Origin: Lewinellaceae bacterium
Lineage (GTDB): Bacteria; Bacteroidota; Bacteroidia; Chitinophagales; Saprospiraceae
Direction: 5' to 3'
NCBI GenBank assembly: GCA_029976695.1
Contig: JARQTN010000010.1
Location: 1 to 37,881, forward strand
Length of the DNA: 37,881 nucleotides
Position numbers and translations under genes: made by a program. The notes beneath the pieces are model-generated. The model did not search any database and was not told where the DNA came from. It was given only the letters and a program-made list of their open reading frames with translations. Position 1 is the first letter of the stretch. Each line of letters starts with the position of its first letter. This document shows, one piece after another, positions 32,638 to 37,881 of the stretch.

Positions 32638-35448
32638 CTATCTGGCTAAAAGGATCTTACCCTGGTATAACCGCTCATCGGTTTCCACCCGGAGGAGGTA
32701 AATCCCGCTACTCAGGTTTCCTGGTATTGTAATCAATCCGCTTGAACCCGCCAATTCGTTGAGCTGGACAAGTTGCCTGCCCGAGAAGTCCGTCAACCGG
32801 ATTTCCCTGATCTGTTCCCCCGGAAAGACCGTCAGCCTGACTTCACTTCCCGGATGTACAGGATTGGGAGAAAGCGTGATTTCCTCAATTTGCGCTGGCT
32901 TTGGTACACTTGTCGTGAATCCGTCAGGAGGAGTGATCCGTTTGGATGTGTATACCCGGTATTCGCCGGGCTGGAAGGTGATCCTGTCCTCCACATTCGC
33001 AACTTCGATACTGTCGCCGGTAAAATATTCATACCAGGTGCCCGGGTACTGGAATTTCGGGATCACATCGGAAGTGGTCACCCTGAAGTTCGCGATCACG
33101 GTCGCATCCATATCCGGGTGGTTGAGGTGGACATTCTTCACATACAAATTGCCGTCATTGAAAAAGAAGTCTGTTGTTGAAAATGTCGGATATTCCTTTT
33201 TCAGATGGAGCAGGGATGCTGTGACCCTGAACAGCCGTTCCCTGCGCCAATCTTCCAGGTAATCCCAGCGGATGGGTTTGGGATCCAGCCGGCAATTGTC
33301 ATTCACCGTTCCATTTACACAATGATTGATCGAATAATCATATCCCGTTTCACCAAATTGCCAGAGCATTTTTGGTCCCGGCACAGTGTAAAAGATCGTA
33401 CTCGCAGCTTCCACACGCTGTAATGCTGTAGTCAACTCGCGTGTATTGTAGTTGCCTTCGCTGTCTCCGAAATTCAGCAGTCTGTACATCATGCGTTCCT
33501 CGTCGTGGCTTTCCATATAGCCGACTGCATGCGGGGAGTCCCATCCGCGCACGGAATAGTCCAGCCAGTCCAGGTCTGAGCTGTAACCCATGGCAGCCTC
33601 ACTGAAGGCATGGTTCATATTCCCCCACAGCATCATCCCGTAATCAGCCAGTTCTTTTTCTTCCGTGTTATCTGCGAAATGCTCGAGGATCACATAATTG
33701 GTCGAATCGATACTCCAGATGAAATCGGCATAATCCTTCAGGATCGTGATCCGGCTTGCGTCATATTGTGACCAGGCGCCGACATTGTCCCCTGTATTTT
33801 TCTGTGTGAATCCCTTGGACAGGTCAAACCTGAATCCGTCGAACCTGAACTCCGTAATCCAGTATTCGAGTACTTTTTTCACCCATTGTTGAGTCGCAAT
33901 GCTTTCGTGATTCACATCATAGCCAACATTAAAAGGATGCCGGGCTGTCACATTGAGATAAGGGCTTTCCGGGGTCGGCCTGAAATTCTGGCTGTCCCAG
34001 TAAAGCTGAGCTAGCGGACTCAGTGAGAAGACATGGTTGAAGACGACATCCTGGATGACAGCGATGCCGCGCGCATGGGCTTCATCTATCACCCTTTTAA
34101 GGTCTTCGCGTGATCCGTAGTATTTATCCACAGCCATGTGGAATGACGGGTTGTATCCCCAGCTTAGGTTCCCTTCAAATTCCTGGATAGGCATGAATTG
34201 GATGGCATTTACACCGAGTCTTTCCAGGTAATCCAGGGTATCGAGCAGTGAAGCATAACTGTGGTCACCCAGGAAATCACGCATCAGCAATTCGTAGATG
34301 ATCAGGTCTTCATTATCAGGTTTGATATAATCATTTGCCTGCCAATCGTACACTGTTTGTTCTGTGTCAAATACAGTCAGGATCCCTTCGGCATTCTGCG
34401 GGTATGGAGGTAATCCTGACATGTGAGCTGGAGGAATGAACTGGTCATCTGTGGGATGTAAAATCACCTCTGAATATGGGTCTGCAATGAGCCGTTCAAG
34501 ATCAACCCAGTACTGGTAAAGGTTTGATCCTTCAGGGAATAGGGACCTCGGTAACTCAATCCAGAACCGGTTCCCGTCTTCCGTTTTCCGCATCTGGAAA
34601 TGATTGTCGGGTAGCCAGTCCGTTGCATCGCAAAGCAGGAAAATAATCTCCTTGCCCGGGGCATACAACTGGAAGAAATATGAACTGTCCGTATATGTCA
34701 AGCCGTCCACGATCACAGTGGGTGGATCTGCCGGGGCAAGGCTTCCAACAACGAAATAAGGGAAGGAAAGTGCGGCCGTATCCAGTTCATGGATGGCAAC
34801 AATCTCAATTTCCCCGATGCCTGTGATACCGGGTGTCACAAAAAAGTCGATAATTTCTGCGGAATCCTGGAAAATGAGTTCACCATTTTCATGGACGGTA
34901 ATCCTGGCGGGCATATTGGTTTGCGCCTGGATGCGAAAACTGTCCCCGGCTGTAATGGCAACTCCCTCCGCCGAAGCGGGTGAGATCAGTGAAATGAAAA
35001 GCTGGTCAGATACGGGGTACACATCTGTGAAGATGTCGGACCCGTCTGTATCCCTGCCCACGATCGTACCGTTTACATTCCGGAAAACAAATGCAAGCTG
35101 AAGGACTTCTTCACCAGGCGGGATGCCATAAAATTCTTCAATGTTGTAGCTGATCGAATACAGGTCAGCACCTTCCCTGGTCATGAGCACCCGGTCGTCT
35201 GCCGTGCCCCAGTCCCCTACAACGTGTTTCCAGTCAGTACCGCTATTGCTCTCGCTGGTGATCACACCTGCATGGGCATAGACATCACCCGTGAAACCGG
35301 CAAGGGCGCCATTCCCCTGTGTGGCATCGTAATACACGGTGACATCGTCAAGCTGGGTCGGGAAGGGCGGTTCCGTCCAGATGACCTGGGCAAAAAGAAA
35401 ATTGGGGAGAAACGCCAAAAGGCATGTTTTCAGGATCCTGAATTTCAT
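32638..35448 (-). CDS. Multidomain GH13 alpha-amylase family enzyme, T9SS-secreted
   Basis: 936 residues: signal peptide (1-21), an N-terminal Bacteroidota-type beta module (about 22-145), an Ig-like segment (150-235), a CBM48-like module (about 245-340), the GH13 catalytic domain (about 380-760), a C-terminal beta domain (to about 835) and a T9SS type A sorting domain (857-936, LSPNPVHPG...SGIYLLRV). GH13 regions: I DVVFNH (467-472), II FRFD with the nucleophile Asp542, III VILEH with Glu589, IV ESHDEE with Asp649. The region II-IV sequences are unlike classical endo-amylases; the subfamily (debranching, branching or amylase) cannot be fixed by eye. It probably acts at the cell surface. It is the second gene of an operon with the GH13 upstream (13-base gap). 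Confidence 0.92.
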   Translation of the reverse strand: MKFRILKTCLLAFLPNFLFAQVIWTEPPFPTQLDDVTVYYDATQGNGALAGFTGDVYAHAGVITSESNSGTDWKHVVGDWGTADDRVLMTREGADLYSISYNIEEFYGIPPGEEVLQLAFVFRNVNGTIVGRDTDGSDIFTDVYPVSDQLFISLISPASAEGVAITAGDSFRIQAQTNMPARITVHENGELIFQDSAEIIDFFVTPGITGIGEIEIVAIHELDTAALSFPYFVVGSLAPADPPTVIVDGLTYTDSSYFFQLYAPGKEIIFLLCDATDWLPDNHFQMRKTEDGNRFWIELPRSLFPEGSNLYQYWVDLERLIADPYSEVILHPTDDQFIPPAHMSGLPPYPQNAEGILTVFDTEQTVYDWQANDYIKPDNEDLIIYELLMRDFLGDHSYASLLDTLDYLERLGVNAIQFMPIQEFEGNLSWGYNPSFHMAVDKYYGSREDLKRVIDEAHARGIAVIQDVVFNHVFSLSPLAQLYWDSQNFRPTPESPYLNVTARHPFNVGYDVNHESIATQQWVKKVLEYWITEFRFDGFRFDLSKGFTQKNTGDNVGAWSQYDASRITILKDYADFIWSIDSTNYVILEHFADNTEEKELADYGMMLWGNMNHAFSEAAMGYSSDLDWLDYSVRGWDSPHAVGYMESHDEERMMYRLLNFGDSEGNYNTRELTTALQRVEAASTIFYTVPGPKMLWQFGETGYDYSINHCVNGTVNDNCRLDPKPIRWDYLEDWRRERLFRVTASLLHLKKEYPTFSTTDFFFNDGNLYVKNVHLNHPDMDATVIANFRVTTSDVIPKFQYPGTWYEYFTGDSIEVANVEDRITFQPGEYRVYTSKRITPPDGFTTSVPKPAQIEEITLSPNPVHPGSEVRLTVFPGEQIREIRLTDFSGRQLVQLNELAGSSGLITIPGNLSSGIYLLRVETDERLYQGKILLAR

Positions 35449-35461
35449 GTTGATATATCTT

Positions 35462-37336
35462 TTATTCGCTGTATTCGATTATGACTGCGGTTTGGCCGGA
35501 GACATGTAACCTGTTGCCCAGGTGGATGGTTTCCCCTGTCAGGACATTGATACCCTCCTCTGCGTCACCGAGGTTTAACCTGAATCTGTCCAGGTTGATG
35601 TTCCTGCCCAAATGGCTTTTATTCAGAACAACCATGACGTGCTTTTGATCCAGGGACCGGAAATAGACATACACGCCGTCTTCCGGGACGTAATGCATCA
35701 GGGATCCGTACTGGACAGCCTTGTTTCCTTTCCGCCAGCGGAGCAGTTTTCTTGTGTATTCCAGTGCTTCCTGCTGCTGTCTGTTCAGCCCGTCACGTGT
35801 AAACACATTGACCTTGTCGCCCTTCCATCCGCCAGGGAAATCCGAGCGGATCGTGCCGTGGTCTCCCGGTTTCTCGTGGTCCATCAGGATTTCCGTGCCG
35901 TAATAGATCTGTGGGACACCCCGCGTGGTCAGGATAAACGCCATCGCCATTTTCCAGTGGTCGAAATCTCTGTTCAACTGGTGCCAGATCCGGCTCATGT
36001 CATGGTTGTCCGGGAAGATCACCAGTTCTTCCGGTGCAGGATAATGATAGTCTGTGCCAAGTTGAAGATACAGCCGGGTGATCCCGTCTTCAAAACCTTC
36101 TTCCTGGTTCAGCGCCTCGACCAGTTTGACCTGCAGCGGAAAATCCATCAGGCTGCGCAAGCATGATGTGTACCCATCCGGGTTGTCTTTTCCCTGCTGC
36201 CAGTAAGCCAGTGTGCCAATGTCCCCAAACCATTCCTCGCCGACAATATTCATATCCGGGTATTCCTCCATGATCGCACATGTCCAGTCGGTCATAAAAT
36301 CCCGGAAAGGGTAGGAGTAAGTATCCTGACGGATGCCGCCGAGGTCCGCATATTCGATCCACCAGATGGTGTTCTGGATCAGGTACCTGGACATGAAGGG
36401 GTTGCGCTGATTCAGGTCTGGCATGCTTTCGACAAACCAGCCTTTTACCATCTTTTCCCTGTCTGACGGGGCACCGTAAGGATCAAGCAGTGTCGTCTTC
36501 CTGTGGTTAGTTGGAACAAAGCCCTGTTCCTGGTAGTTGATCCAGTCATCCATCGGCGGGTCCTCCATCCACCAGTGTTCGGAGCCGCAATGGTTCACGA
36601 TGATGTCCATGATGACCTTGATCCCCATTTCCCCGGCGATCCTGCTCAGGTTGGCATATTCCTCATTGCTTCCGAAACGGGAATCCACTTTGTAGTAATC
36701 CGTCGTGGCATAGCCGTGGTAGGACCACTTTTGCTGGTCATTCTCCAGCACGGGATTGAGCCAGATCGCCGTAAATCCCATATCCTTGATATAATCCAGG
36801 TGCTCGATGATCCCGGCGATGTCACCTCCGTGCCTGCCGTAACCCTCCTGCCTGTTCAATCCTTCTTTCATCCCTGCCACCTCATCGTTGGAAGGGTCGC
36901 CGTTGGCAAACCGGTCCGGCGTGATCAGGTACATGACATCTGACTGGTCAAAGCCCTTGCGCTGGGCAGAACCTGGTTTTCTTTTATAAAGCTCGTAGGG
37001 TTGGGTGAATGTCGTTTTTCCATCCTGCTGAAATTCGATATCGAAGGTCTGGCCCTCATTGCCTGGCGCAATGCGTATATCGATGAACAGGTAGTTGGGA
37101 TTCGCTACCTGGTGCACGGCAACGAGGTCAACTGCATCATTGTCGATATGGACACGGTATTTCCCGATGTCCTTGCCGTGGACCATGATCTGGAGTTCGG
37201 GGTTTTGCATGTCCCGCCACCAGAATGGGGGCTCGATGTGTTCGATCGACTGGGCAAAAAGCATCGATGTGCAGGCAATGAAAAGCAATCCTGTGCACAA
37301 CAAACGGAAGAATCCGGTTTCAATTTGGTGGAACAT
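35462..37336 (-). CDS. SusA/neopullulanase-like GH13 glycosidase, periplasmic
   Basis: 624 residues, with a signal peptide (about 1-29, cleavage near LFAQ|S) and no T9SS tail. An N-terminal cyclomaltodextrinase-type domain (30-118) precedes the GH13 barrel: region I DIIVNH (244-249), II GGIRQD with the nucleophile Asp338, III VGEEW with the acid/base Glu367, IV FPDNHD with Asp446. Region V is MPDLN (305-309), the mark of the neopullulanase/cyclomaltodextrinase/SusA group. A C-terminal beta domain follows. By analogy with SusA it degrades imported maltooligosaccharides in the periplasm. First gene of the two-GH13 operon. Confidence 0.93.
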   Translation of the reverse strand: MFHQIETGFFRLLCTGLLFIACTSMLFAQSIEHIEPPFWWRDMQNPELQIMVHGKDIGKYRVHIDNDAVDLVAVHQVANPNYLFIDIRIAPGNEGQTFDIEFQQDGKTTFTQPYELYKRKPGSAQRKGFDQSDVMYLITPDRFANGDPSNDEVAGMKEGLNRQEGYGRHGGDIAGIIEHLDYIKDMGFTAIWLNPVLENDQQKWSYHGYATTDYYKVDSRFGSNEEYANLSRIAGEMGIKVIMDIIVNHCGSEHWWMEDPPMDDWINYQEQGFVPTNHRKTTLLDPYGAPSDREKMVKGWFVESMPDLNQRNPFMSRYLIQNTIWWIEYADLGGIRQDTYSYPFRDFMTDWTCAIMEEYPDMNIVGEEWFGDIGTLAYWQQGKDNPDGYTSCLRSLMDFPLQVKLVEALNQEEGFEDGITRLYLQLGTDYHYPAPEELVIFPDNHDMSRIWHQLNRDFDHWKMAMAFILTTRGVPQIYYGTEILMDHEKPGDHGTIRSDFPGGWKGDKVNVFTRDGLNRQQQEALEYTRKLLRWRKGNKAVQYGSLMHYVPEDGVYVYFRSLDQKHVMVVLNKSHLGRNINLDRFRLNLGDAEEGINVLTGETIHLGNRLHVSGQTAVIIEYSE

Positions 37337-37494
37337 GACGTTGCATTAAAGGGACAAAGAATGATATCCGTGGTCAGGGACGTCGAATATACATCGAATG
37401 GAAGAAAAGTCGGATACCGGAGACTGAAAATCCGGCTATGGACATACAGAATTGACAGTGATGTACATTTTCGCTCCGGAAAAAAGAGGAGCTG

Positions 37495-37881
37495 TTACCG
37501 TTCCTTGTTTTCAGGGATATCCGGGTCCTGTGCCAGGTACTCAAGCAATTGCCGGCCTTTTTCGGTAAATGCCCCCAATTTCTTCTGGTAGAGCAGGTTT
37601 TTCAGTTGCTCAAATGCGCTTGCCTTGCTACCCCGTTCATAATCGATGATGATGCCGTAGTATCTGGCTGCATCACCGAAACGGGATCCGTATTTTCCCC
37701 CAAAGTTGATTGATGCCTTAGCCTCATTGTATTTCCCCTGGGCATATTTTGCCATGCCCAGGTAAAAGCGCATATCCGGCGTTTTCAGGTCCTCGGGCAA
37801 TGCTGCAAATCGTTCCTCTGCCAGGGCATAATTTCCTTTTTCGTAGGCCTTGAATGCATCGGCAACGGGGCGGTTGGTGTC
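37495..37881 (-). CDS. TPR-repeat protein, C-terminal part
   Basis: 128 residues are visible; the frame stays open to the window edge, so the N-terminus is missing. Helical repeats with TPR spacing: AFKAYEKGNYALAEERFAAL, then MRFYLGMAKYAQGKYNEAKA, and a looser third (ARYYGIIIDYERGSKASAFEQLKNLL). TPRs are protein-protein scaffolds; the final part often stands alone in anonymous Bacteroidota proteins. It lies upstream of, and in the same direction as, the GH13 operon, with a 158-base gap that holds only a weak 5-bp GCTCC/GGAGC hairpin. A link to the PUL is not shown. Confidence 0.75.
   Translation of the reverse strand, partial: DTNRPVADAFKAYEKGNYALAEERFAALPEDLKTPDMRFYLGMAKYAQGKYNEAKASINFGGKYGSRFGDAARYYGIIIDYERGSKASAFEQLKNLLYQKKLGAFTEKGRQLLEYLAQDPDIPENKER

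Noticed and set aside
37337-37494. Small gene or promoter between the GH13 operon and the TPR gene
   Set aside because: Only a short GCTCC/GGAGC hairpin is visible; no convincing TAnnTTTG box or small open frame.
1-37881. Mobile elements, phage genes, CRISPR arrays, tRNA or rRNA genes
   Set aside because: I looked on both strands and saw no transposase or integrase, no regularly spaced repeats, and no tRNA-like cloverleaf in the intergenic gaps.

Overview
This window is about 37.9 kb of ordinary-looking chromosome from a member of the Bacteroidota. Several things point there: SusC/SusD-type outer-membrane transport genes, C-terminal type IX secretion (T9SS) sorting domains on four proteins, M56/TonB hybrid proteins, a Rho factor with a long disordered insert, and candidate promoters of the TTTG / TAnnTTTG type. 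A free-living polysaccharide degrader, perhaps Saprospiria- or Cytophagia-like, would fit, but the exact lineage is a guess. I see no transposases, phage genes, CRISPR arrays, tRNAs or rRNAs.

Layout. 1-2.8 kb: the 3' end of an M56 (BlaR1-like) sensor protease fused to two TonB C-terminal domains, a receptor-plug-like segment and a T9SS tail, then a secreted protein made of two more TonB domains. 2.8-4.5 kb: two tandem small heat-shock proteins and a secreted fasciclin protein. 4.6-10.1 kb (minus strand): a LysM lytic transglycosylase and a likely operon pheS-hisS-gatA. 10.1-12.1 kb: an O-antigen-ligase/polymerase-like membrane protein and a rhomboid protease, overlapping tail to tail. 12.4-15.1 kb: recQ and aroQ. 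15.1-18.0 kb (minus strand): an unknown secreted protein overlapping rnpA, then rpmH (only 51 codons) and rho. 18.3-20.3 kb: serS and frr. 20.3-23.9 kb (minus strand): a probable operon trpB2 - FRG-domain gene - 3-hydroxyanthranilate dioxygenase - lpxH.

24.0-37.3 kb is a polysaccharide utilisation locus (PUL). A T9SS-secreted protein with five SusE/SusF-like modules is divergent from susC-susD. The SusD protein carries two SusE/F-like modules inside its own fold. A GH53 endo-galactanase follows, after a strong hairpin terminator. Converging on it is a two-gene operon with a periplasmic SusA/neopullulanase-like GH13 and a 936-residue T9SS-secreted GH13. The likely logic is: surface enzymes and binding proteins (those with T9SS tails) capture and cut glucan or galactan, SusCD imports oligosaccharides with TonB energy, and the periplasmic GH13 finishes alpha-glucan breakdown. 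The window ends in a partial TPR protein.

The strongest candidates for something undescribed are the rearranged Sus machinery (SusE/F modules moved into SusD and into a five-module T9SS protein, with no stand-alone SusE/F lipoprotein seen) and the M56 protein, which combines a TonB-box-like peptide, a plug-like segment and TonB domains in one chain.
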